From JAJDIA01 sp031555505 (GTDB taxonomy: Bacteria; Bacteroidota; Bacteroidia; Bacteroidales; Tannerellaceae): DNA of 17,942 bases. The notes under the pieces are model-generated. The model had not been told where the DNA came from. It saw nothing but the letters and a program-made list of their open reading frames with translations, and did not search any database. The stretch covers positions 1-17,942 of the forward strand of contig JAVBUH010000036.1 in the NCBI GenBank assembly GCA_031555505.1. Reading direction: 5' to 3'. Shown here in pieces: positions 8,111 through 15,937 of the stretch. Made by a program: the position numbers and the translations under genes. How positions within the stretch are numbered: position 1 is the first letter of the stretch; each line of letters starts with the position of its first letter.

Positions 8111-9424
8111 TCAAATAGTAATAGGCTCTTTCTGGTAGATATTGAGCAACTGGATGCTCATGATCGCCATATATTTGCTCTGCAACACTTCCTGTTGGGA
8201 GTTGAGCAGGTTGTTCTTTTCGGTAAGCAGTTCGAGGGTGTTTTTCATCCCGAGGTAGAATTGCTCCTGGGTGAGGTTGAAGCTCTTCTCCACATAACTC
8301 AGCCGCTCGTTGGCCGACAGGTACTGTGTCTGTGCCGAGGTGGCATCCAGGTACACACCTTCTACGGAGCGCAACAGGCCTTTCTGGGCATTGAGCAGGT
8401 CAAGGCGGCTGGAAGTCAAGGCATAGCGGGCTTTGTTGAGTGCCGTCTTGTTCTGCCGGTTGCTGTAGATGGGGATGCTCAGGGTGAGGCCTACGCTTTC
8501 GTTGAACTTGTTCCAGATCTGTGTGCCGAAGGTATAGTCGGTACCCGACAGATGGCCGGTGCCGAAACCGGCATTGAACGAAAGCGAAGGCAGGAAGCCA
8601 CCTTTGGCGCGTTTCACTTCCAGTTCGGCCACATCCACGGCCAGTTCGCCGCTGCGTATCTCGGGCATCACGGCCAGGGAGTTGGTATAGATCACCTGCT
8701 TGTCGGGCAGGGGCGTCACCACATTGTCGGCCGTTAGTGCAGGCACTTCGATTTCGATCTCTTCCGCAATATCGAGTTCGAGCAGTTGCTTGAGTTGCAA
8801 CTTATACGTGTCCAGGTTCTTTCGGGCCACCACCAGTTGATACTTGTCAGTACTGTACTGGCTTTCCAGTTGGGCCAGGTCTACCTGCGAGATGGAACCG
8901 GCGCGGTAGAGTTCTTCGGCACGGTCTACCTGTGCCTTGGATACTTCCACTGTGTTCTCGTTGATGCGTACGGCTTCGATCGAGTAGAGCACCTGCATAT
9001 AGGTCTGCACAAGGGAGATACGGATATCGTTCTCACTCTGCTCGATGTTCAGTTCATTCACCTGATCTTGTATCTCCTGCTGTTTGATGGCATTGACACG
9101 GCGACCTCCGTCAAACAGTGTCCAGTTGGCATTCACACTGTAATTACCGGTGTAGTTGTTATTGTTCAGCGTCTCTCCGGAAGGATAATTCACAAATCCC
9201 TGCGTGACCGAAGCCGACAGCGACGGGAAGAGTTGCGCCTTGGCTTGTTTGGTGTCTTCCTCGCCCGAAAGCTGGCTCATCTTGCTTTTCTTCACCTGGA
9301 TGTTCTGATCCAGGGCGTAGTTGAGACAGTCGGCCAGCGTCCAGCGCTCGGGCTTCTGCTGTGCCTGCGCTCCGGTTGCCAACAGGAGAGCCATAAGCAT
9401 AAATAGCATGGGATATTGTTTCAT
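8111..9424 (-). CDS. TolC-family outer-membrane efflux channel
   Basis: This is an outer-membrane efflux protein (OEP/TolC family) of 437 aa when started at 9424. A signal peptide covers residues 1-21 (LFMLMALLLATGAQA, cleavage before Q22). WTLADCLNYALDQN after it is the classic first-helix motif of the family. Long alternating helical stretches follow, with two tandem OEP repeats as expected for a trimeric alpha-barrel. The open frame reaches 9493, but the promoter -7 box lies at 9457-9464, so that start is excluded. ATG at 9445 would be almost leaderless, and 9424 gives a normal signal peptide. It is the first gene of the efflux operon and supplies the exit duct for the MacA/MacB-type pump. 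Confidence 0.93.
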   Translation of the reverse strand: MKQYPMLFMLMALLLATGAQAQQKPERWTLADCLNYALDQNIQVKKSKMSQLSGEEDTKQAKAQLFPSLSASVTQGFVNYPSGETLNNNNYTGNYSVNANWTLFDGGRRVNAIKQQEIQDQVNELNIEQSENDIRISLVQTYMQVLYSIEAVRINENTVEVSKAQVDRAEELYRAGSISQVDLAQLESQYSTDKYQLVVARKNLDTYKLQLKQLLELDIAEEIEIEVPALTADNVVTPLPDKQVIYTNSLAVMPEIRSGELAVDVAELEVKRAKGGFLPSLSFNAGFGTGHLSGTDYTFGTQIWNKFNESVGLTLSIPIYSNRQNKTALNKARYALTSSRLDLLNAQKGLLRSVEGVYLDATSAQTQYLSANERLSYVEKSFNLTQEQFYLGMKNTLELLTEKNNLLNSQQEVLQSKYMAIMSIQLLNIYQKEPITI

Positions 9425-9456
9425 ATACGATTGTTTTATTTTCATTGTAATGGTAG

Positions 9457-9488
9457 CAAAACTACCTGTCTCTTCAACGCCCGCCAAA
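9457..9488 (-). promoter_or_regulatory. Promoter of the tolC-like efflux operon
   Basis: On the minus strand TTTG (9485-9488) and TAGTTTTG (9457-9464) match the -33 and -7 elements of the Bacteroidota primary sigma factor, with a 20-bp spacer. The start of transcription should fall near 9450, leaving a leader of about 25 nt before ATG 9424. This is the best promoter match in the window and probably serves all six genes down to the response regulator. Confidence 0.65.
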
Positions 9489-9562
9489 TACATAGTTTAT
9501 AAAGGCCGAAGCAATAGACAAAGCCCGTTTTTCAGCCGATAAAGGGGGTGTTTCAGATTCGT

Positions 9563-9587
9563 CGACAATCCGGGCGGATTGGTCGAT
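9563..9587. promoter_or_regulatory. Dyad, possible operator
   Basis: TCGAC AATCC (9563-9572) is mirrored by GGATT and GTCGA (9577-9581 and 9583-9587) around a GGGC centre, with a single unpaired G at 9582. Ten base pairs can form. It lies about 100 bp upstream of the efflux promoter and about 200 bp upstream of the plus-strand gene, so either gene could be the target. Confidence 0.35.
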
Positions 9588-9606
9588 TATTTCAAACGAT
9601 ATCTCC

Positions 9607-9620
9607 TTGACATCTGTCAA
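9607..9620. promoter_or_regulatory. Perfect palindrome TTGACA-TC-TGTCAA
   Basis: Two 6-bp arms separated by 2 bp form a perfect inverted repeat, the size of a typical dimeric repressor site. It lies 165 bp before the start of the plus-strand exported isomerase-like gene. Which regulator, if any, binds here cannot be told. Confidence 0.35.
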
Positions 9621-9784
9621 AAAATAACATCCGGAGGACACATCTATGAAAAAAATACGTTTATTTGCAGAGGTATCGTTAAACTATCCGGACGTTATCG
9701 CGTCCAACCCTACGGTTGCCCGGCCATTTGTCCCGCACCGCAGACCGCAAACAGATTATTCATTATTATCAATCTATACCTATC

Positions 9785-10735
9785 ATGACAAACAGAAGAG
9801 ATTTTATCCGTAACGCATCCCTCCTTACATTAGGTGGTGTTTTCGCAGGCAAGGCCAGTAGTATGGTAGCCTCTAATCCGGTAGCCCAGAAGGCTATGGC
9901 CGGTAAGAATTTTGGTTTGCAAACCTATTCGGTGATGGCCGAATTGGCCAAAGACGTGCCCGCTGGTCTGAAAAAGATCAAGAGCTACGGTTATGCCTAC
10001 CTGGAGCTGGCCGGTTATAACGACGGCAAGATCAGCGGCGTGAGTATGGCCGATTACAAAAAGATGTGCGATGATGCCGGTCTGCCTATCCGTTGCTCAC
10101 ACGTAAACCCGCCGGCACGCGAATACAACGCCGACACACTCGGTAAGATCACGGACTTTTGGAAGAAAACGGCCGACCAGCATGCGTCGATCGGTTGCAA
10201 ACTGCTGGTTCAACCCGGTCAGCCCGCCACCCGTAGCGTGGAAGAAGTGGCTTATATAGGAGAAGTATTCAACGAAGCCGGTAAGATATGCAAGGCTGCC
10301 GGTATCTCCTTCGGTTACCACAACCACGATGGCGAATTTGCCCGCGTTGTGCCCGGTGGAACAGCTGCCATTACCGGCCGTCCGGGCTGGGGCAAGCAGC
10401 CCGAAGGCATTGAAGTGATCTACGACGGGATGGTGAAAAACACAGATCCTTCACTCGTATTCTTCGAACTCGACGTATACTGGGCAGTGATGGGACAACA
10501 AGACCCGCTGGAATACATGCAGAAGTATGCCGACCGTATCAAGGCGCTCCACATCAAAGATCGCGCCGTACTGGGCCAGTCGGGTATGATGAACTTCGAA
10601 ATGATCTTCAAACAGGCTTATACGAATAAGATAGACACCTTCTTCGTAGAGTTGGAAGGCATCAAAGGCATGACACAGTTCGAAGGCATTGAAGGCTGCG
10701 CCAAGTATCTCAAGAACGTCCCGTTCGTGAAATAA
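9785..10735 (+). CDS. Tat-exported sugar phosphate isomerase/epimerase-like TIM barrel
   Basis: This is a 316-aa protein starting at ATG 9785 with a twin-arginine signal (NRRDFIRNASLLTLGG, residues 3-18), so it is probably exported folded to the periplasm. The rest is an AP_endonuc_2/xylose isomerase-like TIM barrel. Candidate metal or substrate residues are E74 (YLELAGY), H179 and H181 in YHNHD, E228 and D230 in ELDVYW, H256 in LHIKD and E289 in VELEG. Relatives act on sugars or keto-sugars, for example in glycoside oxidation pathways of Bacteroidota; the substrate here is unknown. It is a single-gene unit with its own terminator and no carbohydrate-use genes beside it. Confidence 0.9.
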   Translation: MTNRRDFIRNASLLTLGGVFAGKASSMVASNPVAQKAMAGKNFGLQTYSVMAELAKDVPAGLKKIKSYGYAYLELAGYNDGKISGVSMADYKKMCDDAGLPIRCSHVNPPAREYNADTLGKITDFWKKTADQHASIGCKLLVQPGQPATRSVEEVAYIGEVFNEAGKICKAAGISFGYHNHDGEFARVVPGGTAAITGRPGWGKQPEGIEVIYDGMVKNTDPSLVFFELDVYWAVMGQQDPLEYMQKYADRIKALHIKDRAVLGQSGMMNFEMIFKQAYTNKIDTFFVELEGIKGMTQFEGIEGCAKYLKNVPFVK

Positions 10736-10754
10736 TTCATCGTTGCATATCAGG

Positions 10755-10790
10755 AAAGGAGGCTGTCCATACGATAGCCTCCTTTTTTTT
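10755..10790 (+). terminator. Intrinsic terminator of the isomerase-like gene
   Basis: AAAGGAGGCTGTC (10755-10767) pairs with GATAGCCTCCTTT (10773-10785), with one G-T pair, around the loop CATAC. The stem runs into an eight-T tract (10783-10790). It begins 19 bp after the stop codon. The stem is symmetrical and ends in TTT on the other strand as well, so it may also weakly stop transcripts leaving the chromate-transporter gene on the minus strand. Confidence 0.9.
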
Positions 10791-10803
10791 ATGATTTCCC
10801 TTT

Positions 10804-11355
10804 TCACCAGTACAAGGCCACACCGGCGATACCGGCCAGGACGATCGTGAGGATGGGGTGTGCGTTGAATTTCCAGGTGAGCAGGAAAGCGCCTGCGAAA
10901 AGGAGGTAGCTTTTGTAATCGATGAAGTTTTCGGTATTCATCAGCATCAGGGCAGCGGCGGCAATGAGGCCGACGGTGGCGGGACGGAGGCCTTTGAAGG
11001 CAGCTCCCACATACCGGTTGTTTTTAAAACGGACAAAGGAATAGGAGACCAGCAGCACCAGGATAAACGAGGGCAGACACACGGCCACCGTAGCCAGCAC
11101 GGAGCCCAGAATGCTCATTTCCATAGAGTAACCGGCATTGTGGATGGCGGTGTAGCCAATATAGGTAGCGCTGTTAATCCCAATCGGGCCGGGCGTCATC
11201 TGCGAAATGGCAACTATATCTGTAAATTCCTGCAGGCTGATCCATTTATACTTATCCACCACCTCGGCCTGGATCAGTGAAAGCATGGCATATCCTCCGC
11301 CGAAACCAAAGAGCCCGATCTTAAGGTACACATATAATAACTGCCACCAGATCAT
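10804..11355 (-). CDS. Chromate transporter subunit (CHR domain), second of pair
   Basis: This 183-aa inner-membrane protein is a single CHR domain of the short-chain chromate transporter group. The N-terminus carries FGGGYAMLSLIQ, followed by QMTPGPIGINSATYIGY, both family signatures. Several hydrophobic spans follow, near 80-105, 125-145 and 150-182. Short CHR proteins act in pairs, and its start overlaps the stop of the partner gene by 4 bp, which fits a heterodimeric transporter. Family members export chromate or move related oxyanions; the physiological substrate in anaerobic Bacteroidales is not established. It is the last gene of the operon. Confidence 0.92.
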   Translation of the reverse strand: MIWWQLLYVYLKIGLFGFGGGYAMLSLIQAEVVDKYKWISLQEFTDIVAISQMTPGPIGINSATYIGYTAIHNAGYSMEMSILGSVLATVAVCLPSFILVLLVSYSFVRFKNNRYVGAAFKGLRPATVGLIAAAALMLMNTENFIDYKSYLLFAGAFLLTWKFNAHPILTIVLAGIAGVALYW

Positions 11356-11882
11356 AACGCATTAGTTAGTTTACCCCATAACAGCCCACCCAGCGCAGCG
11401 GCTATAATAATCCATACAGGCGGCACCCCACCCTGCCAGATCAGGAGGGCTACTACCACGGGGATGATCAGTACTTTCCACGGCAGTTTCAGTGTACGCG
11501 CCGTAGTGATGCACGGCACGGCAATCAGCGCAACCACCGCCGGACGCAAGCCTTTGAAGATCTTTTCCACCCACACATTGTCTTCCATCTGCGTAAAGAA
11601 GAGGGCAATGAGCAGGATCATACAAAAAGACGGGAGGATAGTACCCAGTGCACATACCAGGCTGCCCGGGATCTTCTTCAGGCGGTAGCCCACAAAGACC
11701 GAAATATTCATCGCAAAGATTCCCGGCAGGGATTGGGCTACGGCGAAGATGTCGATAAACTCTTCCTTCGTCAGCCATCCCTTGTTCACCACATCCCGTT
11801 GAATCAGAGGCAGCATGGCATAGCCGCCGCCGATGGTGAACATCCCGATCTTGAGGAATGTCAGGAACAGCGTCCAGTACAT
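11352..11882 (-). CDS. Chromate transporter subunit (CHR domain), first of pair
   Basis: This 176-aa CHR-domain membrane protein carries IGGGYAMLPLIQRDVV near residue 17 and WLTKEEFIDIFAVAQSLPG, a well conserved segment of the family. It resembles the next gene closely in layout but differs in detail: LPGIFAMNISVFVGY replaces the TPGPIGINSATYIGY of its partner. The two are diverged halves rather than a recent copy. It starts 1 bp after the stop codon of the processing protease and overlaps its partner by 4 bp, so all three are probably translated from one message. Confidence 0.92.
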   Translation of the reverse strand: MYWTLFLTFLKIGMFTIGGGYAMLPLIQRDVVNKGWLTKEEFIDIFAVAQSLPGIFAMNISVFVGYRLKKIPGSLVCALGTILPSFCMILLIALFFTQMEDNVWVEKIFKGLRPAVVALIAVPCITTARTLKLPWKVLIIPVVVALLIWQGGVPPVWIIIAAALGGLLWGKLTNAL

Positions 11883-11883
11883 A

Positions 11884-13482
11884 TCAGTTTGTTAGTCCGA
11901 GCTCTTTCCGGTAGGCTTCAGGATCGTTGATAATAGCGAGGGCTTTCGTATAGCTGTCGTTGATATCGTTGATCACCTGGAAGTATTCAGACATGTCATA
12001 CATATCGCGGGCGATCAGTGCTTTCACTTGCAGCATCATATAGGGTTTGGAGCGGGCGTACTGTTCGGCATCGAACACAATGCTATCGGCCGTACCCAGG
12101 GAGATCAGTTCTTCCATCACCGCTTCAGGCACTTCGAAGCCTTGTTTGAAGCGGGCAATGGTAGGATATTGCTTCATCATTTCCGGACGATGCCGGTCGA
12201 GATAGTTCATCGCCACCCGGTTGATCAGGCCGGCGCCTACCAGGCGGGCATGATACAGGGTAGAGCGGGTGGTATCTACGGGAATGAACACGTCGGGCAT
12301 GATGCCACCGCCGCCATACACCACACGGCCGGTTTCGAGCGTATGGTATTTGAGCGAATCGGGGAAGTGGATACTGTCGGCGCTCATCAGCTCGCCACGG
12401 TTGTAACGGTCGATCAGGTCGTGCTGATAGTCTTCCAGCTTGCCGTTTTCATACGGTTTCTGGATCAGTCGTCCGGTAGGCGTATGGTAACGGGATACCG
12501 TGAGCCGGATCATCGAACCGTCGGGCAGCGGGATCGGTTTCTGCACCAGTCCCTTGCCGAATGTACGCCGGCCTACGATCACACCCCTGTCCCAGTCTTG
12601 TATAGCACCCGAGAGGATCTCACTGGCCGAAGCCGAGGCCTCATCTACCAACACCACCAGGCGACCATCGATAAACATCCCTTTGGATGTAGATTGGGCT
12701 TCTTCACGTTCCTGCTTGCTACCTTCGGTATATACGATGAGTTTGTTCTTACTTAGAAACTCGTCGGCCAGGTCGATGGCAATATTGAGATAGCCGCCCC
12801 CATTTCCCTGCAGGTCGAGCACGAGGTTCTTCATCCCCTGTTTTTCCAGTTTCTTCATGGCCGCGTGAAACTCATCGGTGGTAGATGCCGAAAAGCGGTT
12901 GATCTTGATGTAGCCCGTTGTCTTGTCGGCCATATAGGCGGCATCGATACTATAGACAGGTATCTTGCCGCGGGTGATTTTGAACTCTACCAGTTCGGGG
13001 GTTTTGGCACGTTTCACCTTTACGCGTACTTCGGTACCTTTCGGTCCGCGAAGCCGTTTCTGGATGTCGGTATTCTTCATTTTCACACCGGCAATCAATG
13101 TATCGTTCACGGCTACAATCCGGTCGCCGGCCAACAGACCCACCTTTTCAGACGGGCCGCCGGGGATCACCTGGATCACATACAGCGTGTCGGTAAGCAT
13201 ATTGAACTGGATACCGATCCCGTCGAAGTTGCCTTGCAACGGCTCGGTCATTTCTTTCGTTTCTTCCGGATCCATATAGTTGGAGTGCGGGTCAAGCTTT
13301 TCAAGCATGCCGGTGATGGCATCTTCCACCAGTTTACCTTCATTCACCGGATCCACATACAGGTTGGATATGGCATAGAGCGCCATCTGCAACTTGCGGG
13401 CATCCTGGTCGGCATTTCGTTGGGCCAAAGCCGGGAAGGTGATGCAAAGTGCCATGAGCAGGCATAAGGAGATTTGTTTCAT
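11884..13482 (-). CDS. C-terminal processing peptidase, S41 family
   Basis: This is a 532-aa periplasmic protease of the CtpA/Prc family, which trims or degrades envelope proteins from the C-terminus. A signal peptide covers residues 1-20 (LMALCITFPALAQ). The PDZ domain lies at about 85-165 (IGIQFN, VIPGGPSEKVGLLAGDRI). The S41 catalytic core follows (about 180-345), with the dyad Ser285 in SASASE and Lys310 in FGKGLVQ, the usual 25 residues apart. LDLQGNGGG (222-230) is the conserved turn. The C-terminal third (about 370-532) is helical and typical of Bacteroidota members. It lies between coaD (20-bp gap) and the CHR pair (1-bp gap). Confidence 0.94.
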   Translation of the reverse strand: MKQISLCLLMALCITFPALAQRNADQDARKLQMALYAISNLYVDPVNEGKLVEDAITGMLEKLDPHSNYMDPEETKEMTEPLQGNFDGIGIQFNMLTDTLYVIQVIPGGPSEKVGLLAGDRIVAVNDTLIAGVKMKNTDIQKRLRGPKGTEVRVKVKRAKTPELVEFKITRGKIPVYSIDAAYMADKTTGYIKINRFSASTTDEFHAAMKKLEKQGMKNLVLDLQGNGGGYLNIAIDLADEFLSKNKLIVYTEGSKQEREEAQSTSKGMFIDGRLVVLVDEASASASEILSGAIQDWDRGVIVGRRTFGKGLVQKPIPLPDGSMIRLTVSRYHTPTGRLIQKPYENGKLEDYQHDLIDRYNRGELMSADSIHFPDSLKYHTLETGRVVYGGGGIMPDVFIPVDTTRSTLYHARLVGAGLINRVAMNYLDRHRPEMMKQYPTIARFKQGFEVPEAVMEELISLGTADSIVFDAEQYARSKPYMMLQVKALIARDMYDMSEYFQVINDINDSYTKALAIINDPEAYRKELGLTN

Positions 13483-13502
13483 TTATTCGTTGTTTTACTT
13501 GA

Positions 13503-13961
13503 TCAATACAGTTTGGTACCCTGGGGTACGAAGAGGGAGATATCTTTTCCGTAGCGCAACAGTTCGCGTACGATACTAGAACTGATATGTGTGTGTTCCG
13601 GTTCAGTGAAAAGCAGGAAAGTTTCAATACCGGTCAGTTTGCGGTTCACGTCGGCGATGCTTTTCTCGTATTCGAAGTCGTTCACCGTACGGATGCCACG
13701 CATGATAAACTGTGCACCCACTTCCTGTGCAAAGTCTACCGTGAGCGAATCATACGATACCACCCGGATACGCGGTTCACCGGCATACAGGTTATTAATC
13801 GCTTCCATACGCTTCTCCAGCGTGTAATAGGTCAGTTTCTTATCATTGACACCAATGGCGATAATGACCTCGTCAACCAATTCCAATCCCCGTTTCACAA
13901 TGGATTCATGCCCGATGGTGAAGGGGTCGAATGTTCCAGGGAAAAGCGCTATCCGTTTCAT
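13503..13961 (-). CDS. coaD: Pantetheine-phosphate adenylyltransferase
   Basis: This is a 152-aa cytoplasmic enzyme of coenzyme A synthesis that joins 4'-phosphopantetheine and ATP to dephospho-CoA and pyrophosphate. The N-terminal GTFDPFTIGH (9-18) carries the nucleotidyltransferase T/HxGH motif with H18. RGIR (88-91) and SSSIVRE (127-133) are the other signature motifs. Length is normal for the family (about 155-165 aa). It follows parE after a 101-bp gap that may contain a tiny gene, and precedes the processing protease by 20 bp. Confidence 0.97.
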   Translation of the reverse strand: MKRIALFPGTFDPFTIGHESIVKRGLELVDEVIIAIGVNDKKLTYYTLEKRMEAINNLYAGEPRIRVVSYDSLTVDFAQEVGAQFIMRGIRTVNDFEYEKSIADVNRKLTGIETFLLFTEPEHTHISSSIVRELLRYGKDISLFVPQGTKLY

Positions 13962-13967
13962 TTATAT

Positions 13968-14045
13968 TTAATTTGTACTGCATTTCCTCGGGGCAAATGC
14001 GCCGAAAGCCAATACGATCAGACTAATGAATAAAAACTGTTTCAC
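13968..14045 (-). CDS. Possible 25-residue hydrophobic peptide
   Basis: A short frame with a GTG start at 14045 and a TAA stop at 13968-13970 fills most of the gap between parE and coaD. The peptide begins MKQFLFISLIVLAFGAF and ends in CSTN: two polar residues, a hydrophobic core of about 15 residues, then a short tail with proline, arginine, lysine and cysteine. This is the look of a signal peptide or a single-span membrane microprotein. No ATG is available and there is no strong ribosome binding site, so expression is uncertain. It ends 6 bp before the coaD start and could work as a leader peptide. Not recognised as a named family. Confidence 0.35.
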   Translation of the reverse strand: MKQFLFISLIVLAFGAFAPRKCSTN

Positions 14046-14062
14046 AGTGTTTGAATTGAAGT

Positions 14063-15928
14063 TTAGCTTGCGATGTCTTCTTCAACAACCAGGTTGTCGA
14101 TAATGAATCCCTGGCGTTCCATCGTATTCTTGCCCATGTAGAATTCGAGCATATCCTTTACGGAGTCTTCCTTCTTCATGGTGACGGGATCGAGGCGCAT
14201 TTCTTCGCCGATAAAGTGTTTGAATTCGTCCGGGGAGATCTCTCCCAAGCCTTTGAAGCGGGTAATCTCCGGGTTCTTCCCGGCAGCTTCGATGGCGGCG
14301 ATGCGCTCTTCTTCCGAATAGCAATACCAGGTCTTCTGCTTGTTGCGCACACGGAAGAGCGGCGTTTGCAGGATATAGACATGGTTCGTTTTGATCAGGT
14401 CGGGGAAGAACTGCAGGAAGAAGGTGATCAGCAGCAGGCGGATATGCATACCGTCTACGTCGGCATCGGTGGCGATGATCACTTTGTTGTAACGTAGGCA
14501 TTCCAGGCCTTCTTCAATATCAAGGGCTGCCTGGAGGAGGTTGAATTCTTCGTTCTCGTAGACCACCTTTTTGGTCAGGCCGTAGCAGTTGAGCGGCTTA
14601 CCGCGGAGGCTGAATACCGCCTGCAGGTTCGGATCACGGCTTTTAGTGATAGAGCCGCTGGCCGAGTCGCCCTCAGTGATGAAGATGCAGGACTCTTCCT
14701 GCTTGTCGCCTCGCGAATCGCTGAGGTGGATGCGGCAGTCGCGCAACTTGCGGTTGTGCAGGTTGGCTTTCTTTGCCCGCTCACGCGCCAGCTTGGTGAC
14801 GCCGGCAATGGCCTTACGTTCCTTTTCCGATTCGGTGATCTTGCGAAGCATTGCTTCCGAGGTGTCGGGATGCTTATGCAGGAAGTTATCGAGTTCTTTC
14901 TTGATGAAATCGGTGATGAACTTAGACACCGTCGGGCCGTCGGGCCCAATATCTTTCGATCCCAGCTTGGTCTTGGTCTGGCTCTCGAATACCGGTTCTT
15001 CCACCTTGATGCTGATGGCTGCCACCACCCCGGAGCGGATGTCGGAATATTCAAAGTTCTTGGTATAATACTCTTTGATCACCTTCCCGATCGCTTCCTT
15101 GAATGCCGAAAGGTGTGTACCTCCCTGGGTGGTATGCTGTCCGTTGACAAATGAATAGTATTCTTCGCCATACTGGTTGCTATGGGTGATCACCACTTCG
15201 ATATCCTCACCCTTGAGGTGGATGATGGGATAGAGCGGATCGGTGGTCATATTCTCGTTCAGCAGGTCTACCAGCCCGTTGCGGGAGTAAAACTTCTTGC
15301 CGTTGTAGATGATCGAAAGGCCGGAGTTGAGGAAGACATAGTTCTTGAGCAAGCTCTCGATATATTCGTCTTTGTAGGTGTAGTCGCGGAAAATCTCGCG
15401 GTCGGGGATGAAGAACACCTGCGTGCCATTGGATTCGCCCGTAGGTTTGATGCCGGCTTCTTCAGTGACCTGTGCCTTGCTGTATTCTACCTGTTTGCAT
15501 TCACCGTCGCGGTAGCTGGTGATCTGGAAGTAACTGCTGAGGGCATTCACCGCCTTGATACCAACGCCGTTAAGTCCGACAGACTTCTTAAAAGCCTTGC
15601 TGTCGTACTTGGCGCCGGTATTCATACGGCTCGATACATCGACCACCTTGCCCAGGGGCACTCCGCGGCCATAGTCGCGCACGGCTACGGTTCCTTCTGC
15701 TACGGTGACCTCGATGGATTTGCCATAGCCCATCATGTATTCGTCGATAGAGTTGTCAAGCACTTCCTTGAGCAATACATAGATCCCGTCGTCGGCATAG
15801 GTACCGTCGCCCAACTTACCGATATACATCCCCGGGCGTCGCCGGATATGCTCCCACCAGTCCAGGGTTTTAATATCGTCGTCGATATAAGCCGTTTCCT
15901 GTTGCAGGGTTGAATTCAGTTCGTTCAT
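14063..15928 (-). CDS. parE: DNA topoisomerase IV subunit B
   Basis: This is a 621-aa ATPase subunit of a type IIA topoisomerase, which acts with ParC to decatenate chromosomes. The GHKL ATPase domain has RRPGMYIG (30-37), EVLDNSIDE (55-63) and GLNGVGIKAVNAL (118-130). The transducer domain has the QTKTKLG loop with K321. The Toprim domain carries FITEGDSASGS with E419 and DADVDG with D488, D490 and D492. FKGLGE (558-563) follows. The length, and the WWEHIRRRPGMYIG start rather than the GyrB-type start, favour ParE over GyrB. parC is not in the window. It starts 9 bp after the acetyltransferase gene. Confidence 0.92.
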   Translation of the reverse strand: MNELNSTLQQETAYIDDDIKTLDWWEHIRRRPGMYIGKLGDGTYADDGIYVLLKEVLDNSIDEYMMGYGKSIEVTVAEGTVAVRDYGRGVPLGKVVDVSSRMNTGAKYDSKAFKKSVGLNGVGIKAVNALSSYFQITSYRDGECKQVEYSKAQVTEEAGIKPTGESNGTQVFFIPDREIFRDYTYKDEYIESLLKNYVFLNSGLSIIYNGKKFYSRNGLVDLLNENMTTDPLYPIIHLKGEDIEVVITHSNQYGEEYYSFVNGQHTTQGGTHLSAFKEAIGKVIKEYYTKNFEYSDIRSGVVAAISIKVEEPVFESQTKTKLGSKDIGPDGPTVSKFITDFIKKELDNFLHKHPDTSEAMLRKITESEKERKAIAGVTKLARERAKKANLHNRKLRDCRIHLSDSRGDKQEESCIFITEGDSASGSITKSRDPNLQAVFSLRGKPLNCYGLTKKVVYENEEFNLLQAALDIEEGLECLRYNKVIIATDADVDGMHIRLLLITFFLQFFPDLIKTNHVYILQTPLFRVRNKQKTWYCYSEEERIAAIEAAGKNPEITRFKGLGEISPDEFKHFIGEEMRLDPVTMKKEDSVKDMLEFYMGKNTMERQGFIIDNLVVEEDIAS

Positions 15929-15937
15929 AAGATCTAT

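Larger units (their letters stand above)
9425..9784. other. Intergenic region with dyads, no convincing gene
   Basis: These 360 bp separate the minus-strand efflux operon from the plus-strand exported TIM-barrel gene. They hold the efflux promoter (9457-9488), a dyad at 9563-9587, a perfect palindrome at 9607-9620 and a small hairpin GGACG/CGTCC further right. The best plus-strand -7 candidate is TACGTTTA (9656-9663), one base off consensus and without a clear -33. Short frames here read as random sequence. Confidence 0.6.

Noticed and set aside
9607..9630. Sigma70-like TTGACA with TAACAT as a promoter
   Set aside because: The spacer is only 12 bp, too short, and TTGACA is better explained as half of a perfect palindrome.
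9646..9813. Plus-strand frame of 55 codons preceded by a GGAGG sequence
   Set aside because: The start MKKIRLFAEV looks good, but the rest reads as random sequence and overlaps the start of the exported isomerase-like gene. Shine-Dalgarno sites carry little weight in Bacteroidota.
14082..14501. Long frames overlapping parE in other frames
   Set aside because: They lie inside a well supported gene and their proteins are of low-complexity, arginine/proline-rich type expected from shadow frames.
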